NCBI GenBank assembly: GCA_016802295.1
Contig: JAESIW010000154.1
Location: 558,252-622,251, forward strand
Length of the DNA: 64,000 nucleotides
Source of the DNA: Brachionus rotundiformis
Lineage: Eukaryota; Rotifera; Eurotatoria; Ploima; Brachionidae
Direction: 5' to 3'
Shown: positions 47,965 through 59,435 of the stretch, piece by piece
Numbering within the stretch: position 1 is the first letter of the stretch
Layout of the letters: the number at the start of each line of letters is the position of its first letter
Made by a program: the position numbers and the translations under genes
Notes under the pieces: model-generated
What the model saw: only the letters and a program-made list of their open reading frames with translations
Databases searched by the model: none
Told to the model about the DNA's origin: nothing

Positions 47965-49854
47965 AATACAAAGATTAAATTTTTGTCTAAACAATAAAAT
48001 ATGAATCAAATCTTGGCTAAATATTAAAGATCTTTTCTAAGTCGAGGATAAAAGAGAAAAGTAAGAAAAAAATAGATAGATGAGTTTTATTAATTGTAGG
48101 TTTAGAGAAATCTTTAAAGTTTATCACGAAAATATTTGGTATTTAGAAACCACGAGCGTTCTTGCCCTTAGTTCCGATTGTTTAATTAAAATGCTTTTTT
48201 AACTAGCATTTTAAGATAATTTTAAATTTTCAACATTTTAATTATTTATTTTAAGATACAATTTCCAAAACTAACTTGTCCAAAAGATTGGAAATTTTAC
48301 ATATAAGTATGCTTTTACGGTCCAGATTAGCGATTAATCCTCTATTAAGCCAAATAAGTTATGCCTTTTCTAATTAAGCTAGTTTTATAAAAGCCTTGTA
48401 TTTTTTTTTTAATTTGAAAAAAAAAATTACTTTTTGTTTATCTATTTTTATTTAATAATAAATGATAAAATGAGTATTTTGTCTCCATTTTGTCTTGTGA
48501 ATTATTTACTTTTTCATCTAAAAAAATTAATATTTTTTAACTTAAATGGCACTTGTTTCAAAACTAAATCAAGCGTGGCCCTTTTAAATAAAATTAATAA
48601 TCAATCGAATACTCAAATATTAATTGACTTGAAAATAATTCACTCAACTGAATTTATCTTAATGTTTATTCCATAGAAATAAATTATTTAAATAAATAAA
48701 GCAGTTTTTATTTTTTTAACAATGTTTCTGATTAATCATCTTATCTTACTAATAAAAGATATGTTTAGTAAAAAAAATTTATTAAGCTAACAGAAAAGCG
48801 TTGGATGGTTGGTGTATTGACAAAAAAATAGATATAAATAATCTGCAAAAAGATCCAAATCAGAGCCACAAAGCTGGTAAAATGATCAGATAAGCTTTCG
48901 GGCAAAGATGTCGTCACTCTTTAGGTTTCTTAATGGAGGAAAATATTTTATTTGATTGAATTTTTAAAGTTATAGAATGGTCATGATATTGTTGAATGAC
49001 ATTACCAAAATAAATCGAATAAACCATTCTTGGTGAGTACAGTGGTTGATTATTTAAATCATTTACTAGAGAAAAAAATTTCTCTTATGTCAAAAACTTG
49101 CTTGGAAAAAAAAATAAACGAGTTTTTAATAGATAGTAAATCGCAAAATCTTTCCAAGATTATCTCCATTTAACTCCCATTGTGAGATCAAAGTATCTCA
49201 CTCTACAGGATAAACCATGTAGTTGTTTATCATTATTAATAGAATATGCTTATTTTTTTCTTCCCATTTCGAGTTTTCTCATTTACCAGTTAATCATACT
49301 TGGAAAAAAAATTTCCAAATTAATTACCTTGGAGATAAAAACATGCTAAAAAATATTTATAAATTTATTTTGTAAATTTATTCAACAATTAGTTTTAGGA
49401 AATTGAGTTTAATACCTTAAAAGTAAAACTAAAACATTTTCAAATCTAAAAATTAATTGAAAAAATTCTAATTAAAGAATATTTTAAGATTAGTCGTAAA
49501 TTACTCTAATTTTCGACCTAAATTAAAGCCTTAAGAATCCAGATTTTACAAAAGCTAAAAAGTAGAATACAACCTAACCAATGCCTCCGACCGACCACAA
49601 TTTTAATTATTATTAATCAATTTTCATTCAAGTTAAACAATTAAAACTAAGACCTTTTTTAATAAAAAAAAATATTTATTATTTTATCAGATATTTAAAA
49701 CAAACAAATCTATATTTTTAATTATTAAGCAAGACTCATGGCAGTGTCATAAACTCATGCTGACCTAAATTCATTAATTAAAACCTTAATTAGTGATCTT
49801 TTCTTTTCTTATTTTAAAATATTGACTTAAAAAATTAAAAAAAAAAAAAAAAAA
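47965..49854. other. AT-rich spacer, nothing recognised
   Basis: 5' flank of SHC and 3' flank of DGCR6. Some AT-rich open frames (about 48434-48676) have biased, low-complexity translations and are not supported. Confidence 0.5.
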
Positions 49855-50538
49855 CTATTCCGGTAGTGTCATTTTACTTAATTTTTGTATCATTTTTATA
49901 ACATACATCTGTATTTTTAAGTCATTGGGATTTTGAGTGACAAAAAAATTCGGCACTCCAGCCTGGTTCATTGTTTCTTGCTGTTCCAATACTTTGTTGT
50001 CAAAGTCTTGGACTATTTTGACATCAAATCGGTGCAGCTCGTCATTCATTCGTTTGTCAAATGCCTTTATTAATTTAATTTTAAATAAATTTTTATATTA
50101 ATTAAGTTTAATGTACATCAAGTTCGCGTTTATTAGCTGACTGGACAATAGTTAGATGGTGCGGACGAATCTCGCACGCTTTCTCTGTCGTTTTGTGACG
50201 CTTTAAAAGCTGATTTCGCTGATCTAGAACGAGAACATTTTAATTTTCTCACGGTCAATTGAGTGGTCAGTCGATTTACTTAAGTATTCATTGTTTATTC
50301 TAGACCTTTCATTGAAAAAGTTTCTCTCACTCATTTGCTGCATTTCTACCAGATGGTTTACTATCTCGAACACGGTGCCATCCAGCAGAGACACCGCTAG
50401 AGTGCTCAAAAAGTCCGTGGACAAGCGGTGCTTGAGTGCCATGGGCGCCTCGTTGGCCAACAACTGCAACTGCTCAAGAATAAAGTAGTGCCGCTTTTGG
50501 AGAAGCTGCTTGTTTTGACTTGGACTTGGCTGGCTCAT
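49855..50538 (-). CDS. DGCR6: DGCR6/gonadal (gdl) family coiled-coil protein
   Basis: Exons 50280-50538, 50117-50223 and 49855-50064 join in matching phases to 191 residues (human 220). Family words are plain: QKRHYFILEQLQLLANEAP, LSTLAVSLLDGTVFEIV, CEIRPHHLTIVQSANKRELD and GVPNFFVTQNPNDLKIQM. The protein is mostly helical coiled-coil. DGCR6 and Drosophila gonadal protein are nuclear/cytosolic proteins of unclear biochemical role. The start is the ATG of MSQPSPS at 50538. The first intron (56 nt) hides in a frame that would otherwise run to a stop just past it, so the second and third exons are easy to miss. Confidence 0.9.
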
Positions 50539-53148
50539 TTTTGTCAAATATATGTCAAAAAAATATTCTACCTTCGATCTAAATCCCCAATATCAACAAT
50601 CTATTTATCCAAGAGATATTCTTAAGCAAACAATTTCAATTAAATAAATAAATAAATTTTTAATTAACTTTTGTTCATTTTTTTGCTCATAAACAAAGCT
50701 ACAAAAGTGTCAAAATTTAGAATTTTTGTTTTAAATTAATAATTTTTATAAGTCTAGTACTTGTGTGCAATTAAAGAGTCTAAATTAAAGTCTTTATTTT
50801 CATATTAATTTGAGATTTGCACTAGTCTTTAATTAAAAATTTGTCTATTCATAGTCTAAGGCGATATTCATTTGTTTTAGTTGAGTAAATCAATATTTTT
50901 AAAAATTAGTATTAATTTTTGCTCAATTATAAATCAAAATATATTTCTTATTCTAAAATTTTTGATGAATAAAAGATAAAACTTTATATAAAAAAAAAAA
51001 AATATCTCTTTTTTTATCTAGATAAAAAAGTATGTATGTATTTCAAATTTTTGAAATTTACTCAAAATGATATGCTGTGTACTTTGAATTTGAGGAAAAA
51101 AAATAATTAGTTTATTATAAGTCTAATTTGTAGACAAGTTAAAATTTTGTGAAGATTTTTCCAAGGTGCCTGGACAGACTCATTCGATTCGAAAATTTAA
51201 AAGAGTATTTAAATTTATCATAAAAAGTCATGATTTAACAAATTGACTAAATTAAAATTAAAAATTTTTATTTTTATATTTTATACATAGATAAACATAA
51301 AAAAATTTACAAAATTATTTTTTAATTCGTCATTTTAGGTGAAATAATCTTAAATAGTCTCATATTATGTCTCATAAAAAGCATAAAAATAAATCATATA
51401 TCAAGGTTTCATTATCTATCTATTTAACCATAGACACTGTAAAATTATTTTTCAATATTTTCTTGATTTTTTAAGCAAAGAATAAGAAATGATTTCATGA
51501 TTGTTTATCATGACTAAATTATTTTATTCGAACAAGACTTTTTTAATCAGCTTCATATGCTTTTATATGGTATTAAAATTTGGTTTTTATCACCATTTTT
51601 TATTAAATACAGACAGATAAACATGGCTCTTAAACTGGCTTAGGGAACACGAAGAATTTATTTTATTTTCCCAAATTGAAAAATATAATCAAATTAATTA
51701 GCATAGATTTCATTTTCAAAAAATTAGAAAAAGTTTTTGGTTCAAAACTTGGGCCATTAATTAGTCTGGAAATTGAGATTTTAATTTAATTTCGAAGAAA
51801 AATGGTCACATTTTTAGAGAATAAAAAATAGCTGAATCATTTATAAATCAAATTTAAATAGGCGTATTGGAACAATACCAAAAAATTATGAATGATGAAA
51901 AAATCTATTGATAAATTTCAATTCAATTGCGATTTGAAATAAAGTTAAATTTAGTTTTTTTTTTTTCTTAAAAATTACTTATTGATTATCTAATATTAGA
52001 TAAAAAAAAAGAAAAACTTAGACTAAAATTTTCTCTATTTCTGGATAGTCGAGGTATAAAATTAGCTAGATATGTGAGGTAATTTTGTTTATTTTTTGAT
52101 GCGTATTTCAAATTTTGTCTAAATTTAAAACTACTCGAAAAATCGTCATTTAAGGTAATTGCACAATAAAATAAATTTTCTCAAATTCAATTCTTAATTT
52201 AAAGGCAGACATTCTCAATCAATTATTAAAATTTTAATAATCATAGGGTTCTATTATTTTCAACAAAGTGTCAACATAGGTTCAATCATTAAGTTGTTTT
52301 TAAATCATTTTTAAGCATTTAAAAGCAAGGAAATTTTCCAAAATTTTATTTATATTCAAAAAAGGTAACATGGTTTAAATTTCTTTTCCCAAACCCTCGA
52401 GACTGGAGAGTCTCTAGTTAAACAATGGTACATTTAATTATCCAGTTTCGGGTTTTATTTCGGCGCTCAAGTCATGTCAAGTAAAATCATGTTTAGTTTA
52501 ATTGATGCATTAAAAAAACCTAAATATTTTTTTACCATTTTTTACCACAGTCATGAAAACTGACTTAAACCTATTTGTCTCATTTATGTGACAATCTGAC
52601 TCATTCTATTTTCATATAGAAAACAAAAAAATTGAATAAATTACTTTTACCAAGACTGTGTCTTATCTCTGATTTATTATATAATAAGATTTGGGCCCTA
52701 TAAATTCCAATTTTTTTCGTATTTTTTTAAAGCCTAATAATGCGCACTTAAATTAATTTAATTTAAATGCGCAATCGATTGATGACGAAATTTGCTTACA
52801 TGTCTGTAATGTTTCATAATATATTTTAAATGATGTAATCAAATGTCAGAATTATATAACACATAATATAAGACTAAATAAATTTTATTATTTTTTTGTG
52901 TTTATGATTACTTCATGACTTGGAATTTGGCATAATGTAAAACAAAGACAACGCCCAAGTAGATTGCAGCGTAATTACATTGTCTCAAGGTGTCTACCAG
53001 AAAATTCCGTTTCATAATTGGCAATTAATTATTTAAACTTGTAATTTTTGTTTAAATATTTTCTTAATTTAGTTAGATAAAAATTGAGCAAGAATTTTGG
53101 TCCATGCGGACCAGCAGGTGGTAAGCTAAACTTTTAATTTGGAGAGTA
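50539..53148. other. Long AT-rich spacer, nothing recognised
   Basis: About 2.6 kb without coding pattern on either strand, to the eye. Confidence 0.5.
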
Positions 53149-53286
53149 TTAGGGGGGTCGGGAAATGTGGCCAGCACAAATGCTGTTCTGTGCAGCATGT
53201 GCTCTCACCTGGGCCTCATGTCTGGTGCGCAAAAGATCCAGGCATTCTAGAACATTGCCAAAGTAATTAAGTCTAAAGCGAAATAG
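53149..53286 (-). CDS. Orphan C-terminal coding exon, unidentified
   Basis: A sharp GC island. On the minus strand an acceptor TTTTTTTAG precedes 45 codons and a TAA stop (words RLNYFGNVLECLDLLRTRHE and AQNSICAGHISRPP). Phase is 0 at the acceptor. A GTGAGA inside the exon could also act as a donor. Base composition falls back to AT exactly at the stop, which supports real coding to that point. Upstream exons must lie at higher coordinates, but none was found with confidence up to the BTG/TOB promoter. Not recognised. Confidence 0.45.
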   Translation of the reverse strand, partial: LFRFRLNYFGNVLECLDLLRTRHEAQVRAHAAQNSICAGHISRPP

Positions 53287-54263
53287 CTAAAAAAACATAT
53301 TTACAGATATATATTCACCAAGGATAAATTTTTGGAACAAATATTTATTTGCTAGGCAACAGAGACTTGTCTAAAAAGTGTATGTAAAAAAAAATTATAT
53401 AAGTCGTCTGGCATCTATTTAGATGGTATATGATGGGACTTTTTTTTTTAATAAAACTTAATTATCTAGAAAAAAAATATATAAAAATAATTTAAATTTT
53501 ATCCTTTGACGTATTTACATTTTATTCTAGTTTCGTAGGTGTTCTTAAGCTGATACTTTGGAGACAAAAAATCAATATGCCAGTTTCACGACACGTAGGT
53601 GTTCTCCTAAAACTTAAAAAATCATATGTTTTGTTTTACATATAAATTATGACTAAAATTTCAAAATAAATAAATAAAAAACGAAAGAGATTTTGGTATT
53701 TTTATTTATTTGGGCAAGATAGATGGTTAGCAAGTGCCAGATTAGGTTACGTGCACATGCTTTTTGGCAAACTTTTGCCAAAGTCAAATATTGATTATCT
53801 AAATAAATTCTAAATAGGCTTTGCATATATTACAGGTATTTGGTCTCACAGTAAATAAATTAATCATGGTATAAGCTATTGACGCACATGGAAAGCGAGT
53901 GTGCGAAAGGAAGCTAATGAATTAAGGAGGAAATCGAGTGAGCAGGAAAATTTCGTATTTAATATTTAGACAAACTTATTTAAGAGACACCACATGATGT
54001 GTTTCATAACACTAAAAATGTCTATTCTAATACAAAAAATTTATAAATGATATTGTTTTTCCATTTACCATTTGCATTTACGCAATTAATTTTTTTTTAA
54101 TTTTAAATTATTCATCATTTTAAAGCATAATCCAAGTGTTTAACAACAAAATTATGAAATTTCGCATTTGTTTTTCTTTTTTTTATATTTTTATTAAAAT
54201 AAATATGATATAATAAAAAAAAAATTAAATTATGAATTAATTATTATACAATAATTGCGGCAT
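53287..54263. other. Spacer upstream of BTG/TOB
   Basis: Two near-copies of a gtaggtgttct word occur at about 53535-53600, and a GC-raised patch at about 53870-53950. No gene is supported. Confidence 0.35.
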
Positions 54264-54280
54264 GCATTGTCAGACAATGC
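54264..54280. promoter_or_regulatory. Perfect 17-bp palindrome upstream of BTG/TOB
   Basis: GCATTGTC-A-GACAATGC, 8-bp arms around one base, about 240 bp before the start codon. It sits in a GC-raised block with GGCGCGCGC (54337-54345). It could bind a dimeric transcription factor. Confidence 0.35.
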
Positions 54281-54365
54281 GTAGTTACCATTTATCTCTG
54301 GTCTAATTTTCAATTGCACAATTAGAGCTTAATTTAGGCGCGCGCTTATTTTTAGCCATGGCCAC

Positions 54366-54371
54366 TATAAA
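54366..54371 (+). promoter_or_regulatory. TATAAA box candidate of BTG/TOB
   Basis: TATAAA in the context GGCCACTATAAATTGG, after a GC-rich block, about 150 bp before the ATG. The non-AT-rich surroundings make it more believable than most TATA words in this window. Confidence 0.4.
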
Positions 54372-54520
54372 TTGGTTAATTTGTTTATCTTGTTTTTTTT
54401 TTTTTGTTTAATTTAAATTAAAATAAAATTTTAAAAAAAAATTAAAATTATATTTAGATAATAAACAGACAAAAAAATACATATTTTTTTAAAAAGAGAC
54501 AAAAAATTTAAACATTTAAA

Positions 54521-55888
54521 ATGAAAGAGGAAATAGGCGAAGGTGTAAACTTTCTGCGTCAATTTTTGGCAAAGTATGGACAGATGAACCAAGCACAAAT
54601 AGATGAGTTCGGCTCGAGACTGACTGGAATATTGGAAAAGCGCTACGCAAACCATTGGTACGAGTCTAACCCGATGAAGGGTCAGGCGTTTCGTTGCTTG
54701 CGCTTGAAGAAGAGTGAAAACTATGTGGATCCAACCATTGAGTCGATTTTGAGCGAGATGAAGCTCTCGCTGAACCAGCTAGGCCTGCCGGATGATTTCA
54801 CGCTGTGGATAGACCCGGGTGAGGTATCGGTGCGCTTTGGCGACCTGGTCGGCTATACGTACACTATTGCCAAGCTTGAGAAGGGCGTTGAGCGCGAGGC
54901 CGCCGACGAGCAGGCCAGATTGGTGGTCCACAACTCGGAGAAGATATTCGATGACAAGCTGACTGCATTCATACGCCAGAACAGTTCCAATCACAAGCCA
55001 GACGATTTAGGTTTTTCTTTCAATGACCTGCAGATCAATTCGGACACAAGCTCAGCTTTGCCCATAGAAAAAAGAACCATTAGTCCACCGCTGAACAAAA
55101 GAGCCAATTCGTCCACAATGCCCATCTACAACCGGCTATCGGGCACAGACACAAGTTATTTTTCATCATCTTCATCGTCATGCGCCTCTTCGTTCGGCTC
55201 CGAGCACAACAATCTCAGCTGGTTTCCAAATTCTGACCTGTTCTCGGTCAACACCGACCAAGTGCAGAATAACTTAAATCTTTTAAATTTTGACTTTATC
55301 AAAAGCGCGCTCAATTCGGAGACTTCGTCCGAGCGCAGCGACACACCAAACTCGTCAGTGACCAATTCAAGCTACTTTGGAAACTTCAGCTTTGCTTTTG
55401 ATGGCATTTTTCCAAATGAAACGTCTCTGGACTCATCAGGCTCGTCCGCTTCGACCACTGTGTTCAACCAAACAGAGACAGATGATGTGCAAACACCAAA
55501 AAAAGTCTCTGACAGCGAGGAGGAAAAGATCAAGTCAAGCAGCCCAAAGTCGAACAAAAAGCCCGAGCCCAAGCGCGACTCTTCCTACTGTGGCTACGTC
55601 GAGTCCTTTCCCTACTACTACAAACTGAACAGATTGTACAACGCGCTCGCCTTGCAAAAAATGCAGACAGAAAGGCTCAAAAAAGCTGGTCTCCTGAACC
55701 AGTCAAACATGAACAACCCAGTGGCCGTGGCTCAGGCCTGGGCCGCATTTCAATCAATGAGTCTCATCGGCTCCTCCCCAACTGGCTCTCAGCTGGCCAC
55801 CTCGCCACCAAAGACCAAACAGCGCAACTTTAAAAACAAAAAATACACACAGTCATTACACCAGCAAGCTCAGCAAAAAAATTTCTAG
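54521..55888 (+). CDS. BTG/TOB: BTG/TOB family antiproliferative protein
   Basis: Single-exon frame of 455 residues, GC-richer than its flanks. The N-terminal BTG domain (about 1-120) shows Box A around HWYESNPMKGQAFRCLRL and Box B around LPDDFTLWIDPGEVSVRFGD. BTG/TOB proteins bind the CAF1/CCR4 deadenylase and slow cell proliferation. The remaining 330 residues are low-complexity Ser/Asn-rich, with a helical segment near 365-400 (NRLYNALALQKMQTERLKKAG) and a Gln/Lys end. Length and layout recall TOB more than BTG1-4, but I see no clear PAM2 motif, so the TOB call is open. An upstream TATA-type region supports regulated expression. Confidence 0.88.
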   Translation: MKEEIGEGVNFLRQFLAKYGQMNQAQIDEFGSRLTGILEKRYANHWYESNPMKGQAFRCLRLKKSENYVDPTIESILSEMKLSLNQLGLPDDFTLWIDPGEVSVRFGDLVGYTYTIAKLEKGVEREAADEQARLVVHNSEKIFDDKLTAFIRQNSSNHKPDDLGFSFNDLQINSDTSSALPIEKRTISPPLNKRANSSTMPIYNRLSGTDTSYFSSSSSSCASSFGSEHNNLSWFPNSDLFSVNTDQVQNNLNLLNFDFIKSALNSETSSERSDTPNSSVTNSSYFGNFSFAFDGIFPNETSLDSSGSSASTTVFNQTETDDVQTPKKVSDSEEEKIKSSSPKSNKKPEPKRDSSYCGYVESFPYYYKLNRLYNALALQKMQTERLKKAGLLNQSNMNNPVAVAQAWAAFQSMSLIGSSPTGSQLATSPPKTKQRNFKNKKYTQSLHQQAQQKNF

Positions 55889-58424
55889 ACTTGTCCAGCA
55901 ACCTATTTAGCACTATTCCACTTGTAATTTAGTATTAAACAGATACACTTTAACAAACTAATATAATTAATAATTTTAATAATATTCTAAAAAAAGTATA
56001 TATTTAGTCATTAGGGTTTATGTGATAAAAAATGACTAAAATTCAATGACTTAAATTTAATTGTAAAAACTGAGCATAGATCTTATATTATCTTATCTTT
56101 ATGTGTTTTTGTATATGAACCACTTTTAAAGTCATTGAATTTTTGATTTTTGATCAATTTTAAATTGTAAAATTGTATGAAACTTTTAAATGAGAAAAAA
56201 GCACATTTTTGCTGTAAATTTCAAATGAATGTGTACAAAGTTGATTTATATATTTACCGGTGATATATTATATAAATAGATTAATTTATTAAATAAACAT
56301 TGTTTTTAGTATAATTTTGCTTTTAAAGTCGCTCCTATCACAAGTCACCTTTTTTTTGTAAGTTCCTTACGAAGAACTAAAACTCGTTTAGTTGTTTTTT
56401 TTTTAATTAATTAAACAAAAAAAAAAACTTAAATTTAGATTGTTTATTTATTTTAGATAAACTATTATTTTAGAAATTTTATTCAATAAAGTTTAGTATT
56501 TAGCCAACAAATTGCATTTTATTTTGCTTCTTGACCACTTTTTAACAATTTTTTTGCCAATTATTTAGCAAATTTTATTTAATAAAGTTTAGAAACAGTT
56601 AAAAAAAAATTATAATAATACCAATAATAAGCTACAACAGGTTGACTGTATACCAAGCTTTTTCTTGCTTTGGTAGCAGTTCCCATTTAAGTTTAATTGG
56701 TTATATTCCCAATTTTTTATGGCAATAGATTGTTTGATGCACTTTAATTTGAAAAAGGTTGTATGGATTAGCATGGTTTTTGGTAATTCAAATAATAGTT
56801 TTTCTTGTCCAATCTTACGCATTCAGCAAAATTGTTCAGCTTCATTTCCAAAAAAAAAACAGAAAATCTCAAAATTTTAATTCTATAATAAAAAGAAAAC
56901 CTACAGCGTAATATGCAAAATCCAGAACATGGTACACCATTTATTATGTCTTTAGGTCTTAAGAGTACAATATAAGAAAAAACGGAATATGTTATTTTAG
57001 TGATGCTTTTGCCAAGTTGAGGGTTCTGCAAATATCAAATACCCGATTCCTGAGCTTTCTCTTTATCCACCTGAGATGAGATGGGAAGTTTCTTTGATGA
57101 CTAAACTCTAACTTGACATTAAATTGTTAGTTGGTTAAGTTTGAATTTCTGAGTTATTTTACCAAATCAAAAGTCTTTCAACAGAAATAACATTTTAAAT
57201 ATCCAGTTTATTAATTGGTAGGTTAGTTATAAAAAACCATATAACTTTTGATCTTGACATTTGATCATTTAAGAATTCAGACTTGGAACTTGACAACAAA
57301 AAGTAAATGTTTGTTTAAAAAATTGACATATTAAATGACAAAATTTTGTCCTAGCTGATCATTTATTTAGAGTGGTCAAATGTTCAATTTTCTAAGTGAA
57401 TGAATTTATTCAAACTTTTTGTTGTTTAGTTTCCCTTATTAGCTAATATATGAATTTCAACACAATTAAAAAAACACCTGATGTCTCACAATTTTTTATG
57501 AAATATGCTACACTACCATGGATAACAATGTATTGCAAACTTATTGAAGACAATTAACTTATAACATAAAACTTAAACTCTGTTGATATTTTCTGGAAAG
57601 ATTGCTTTTAAAAAAATATTTCAATGAAAATTTATTCCTCAAAAGCAATATAACTACTATGAAAAATAGGATTAACAATAGGTGTTTTCTTGAAGTAAAC
57701 ATAGATAATAAAAAACATACTTAAAGATAATTATCAAATTTTAAATTCAAAAAAAGGGTTTTGTTTGAACTAAATTTTGAAATAAGCTTCTACTTAACTA
57801 TTTATAAAGCCATCTAAAATTCACTCAATAGCTTCTTTAGAATTTAAAAAACAAAATAATAAATTTTTATCTATCAGAGATACACAACTCTTTATGCTAG
57901 TATTTTTAAAGCATTTAATTTTCAATTTTAAATTAAAAAATTAACATTTAGCTCAATCAGAAATTGAAAAATTTTGAATATTTATCAAATACTTAAAAAA
58001 AGAATTAAAAATGAAAAAAAAAGTTTTTGAAATAAATTTGATTTTGTATTTTAATACATTGATTCGAAATTATTGCCTTTTTCAATCTTTTAACAACATA
58101 AATGAATAACATGCAAATTTTTAAGACTCAAACATTCAATTTAATTAATTGATAGTATAATAATAAATATATTATTAAAATATTTATTAATTCTACTTGT
58201 TAAATGTAGCCATATAAAATTTTAATTTAAATGTAAATTCATCTCAATCTTGAAGCCTTTAAAAGTGGATTTTTTTATACCAGAAAAAGTATGTTTTCTC
58301 TATCCAGATAATCAAGCACTGTCACAAAAATAATCTTAAGTAAAAATATTTTAATAAAAATATATCCTAGAAACAAGTTAAACTAATAATTTTTTGTGAA
58401 TCCAAAGGATTTATTTTAACTTAA
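55889..58424. other. AT-rich spacer, mostly empty
   Basis: A patch at about 56610-57040 has open minus-strand frames with fair amino-acid variety but frequent stops; possibly old mobile DNA. No product recognised. Confidence 0.4.
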
Positions 58425-59435
58425 ATGAGCACTTTTAGACGAAAGAATTTAGTAGGAGGACTGGTTGAGCTGAGTAGATCCCAAGCGCCCAGTCACACCG
58501 AATGGAAAACAATCAAGATCGGAAAGTTGGTATTTCAAAAGGATTATGGGAAAAAATCTTATTTTTTTCGCTTGTACACCATAGAGTCAAGCACCAAAGT
58601 ATTTTTGCTAATTTTTTATATAAGTCTAATCTTGTCATTTTGAGAGCAATGATTATGTATGGGAGCACGAAATGTATACACCTTTTGAATATGTTAAATT
58701 GAACAATATTTTTCATTACTTTCCATCTGAGGTATGAAAGAAAAATGTTCAAAAAATTAATTTAAAATTTATTATTAAATGATAGAACTGCTACATAGGG
58801 TTTAATTTTTCATTAGATGAACAAGCTGATAAATTTTTCAGCATTATAAGCTCAATCAGCCAGACAAGAGCTGAGCTCTACAAATTTAAATTAAAGTCAA
58901 ATCAAAGATCTTTTTTCAGGTCTCATTTAAAAGATAATAAACTATTAACTGGTCTGCTCAATACCAAAAATAAGCTAGAAATAAACAAAGCTCTGAACAG
59001 AAAAGTAAAAAAAAATGCATCAACATCAGTTGTGAGGGTCCCGAGCGAGAAAATCATTTCCCAAAAGGATGCGGTCGCGCCAATATGCGATTTGGCAAGC
59101 GAAATAAAAAAACTGGAAATAAGCTCAAGTGCACCACCGGCGCCTCCTTTGACAAAATTTGAGCCGTCAGTCACAACCGATCCGCAGCAAATGCTGATGG
59201 ATTCCATTCGCAATTTTAAAGGCTTCACAGCCAAACAACCACAGCCATCCATTCCTCTCAGAGAAAAACCCCTAGATCTCAGTCAAGAGCTTAAACAAGC
59301 AATTGTTTCAAGACAATTGTTTTTTAGTAAGAGAAATTAATTTATTAATAATTAAATTATTTTATTTTTTTATTCAAAAACAAAAAAAAAAAAGAGCAAA
59401 GTAGCGACGAAAGCGAATCAGACGTAGAATGGTAG
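58425..59435 (+). CDS. WAS: Short WASP-family protein: WH1 and VCA without GBD
   Basis: Exons 58425-58598, 58645-58731, 58786-59326 and 59395-59435 join in matching phases to 280 residues. The WH1 domain (about 25-122) has SYFFRLYTIES, VWEHEMYTPFEYV, IFHYFPSENCYIGFNF and ADKFFSII, as in N-WASP. A basic stretch (124-165) follows, then a short linker with only one proline cluster (APPAPP). A WH2 actin-binding motif is at 224-237 (QQMLMDSIRNFKGF), a central helix at 251-265 (LSQELKQAIVSRQ), and an acidic end SSDESESDVEW with the terminal tryptophan that binds Arp2/3. No CRIB/GBD motif is present. WASP promotes Arp2/3 actin branching; human N-WASP is 505 residues. The last exon is only 41 nt. Confidence 0.88.

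Noticed and set aside
47965..48009. Upstream ATG of SHC at 48009
   Set aside because: A splice-acceptor-like ATTGTTTAG between it and 47964 suggests the upstream part is a 5' intron.
48434..48676. 80-codon plus-strand frame
   Set aside because: Biased Leu/Phe/Asn/Lys translation typical of AT-rich noncoding DNA.
54431..54655. Minus-strand frame over the BTG/TOB start
   Set aside because: Shadow of the N-terminus of BTG/TOB and its A-rich leader.
56610..57031. Minus-strand frames of 70-87 codons
   Set aside because: Some variety of residues, but stops in all joined readings and no known domain; noted only as possible old mobile DNA.
58732..58805. Joining WASP exon 2 to an acceptor at TTTTCATTAG (58805)
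   Set aside because: That acceptor gives a phase clash and a stop; the acceptor ending at 58785 keeps frame and restores the WH1 words NCYIGFNF.
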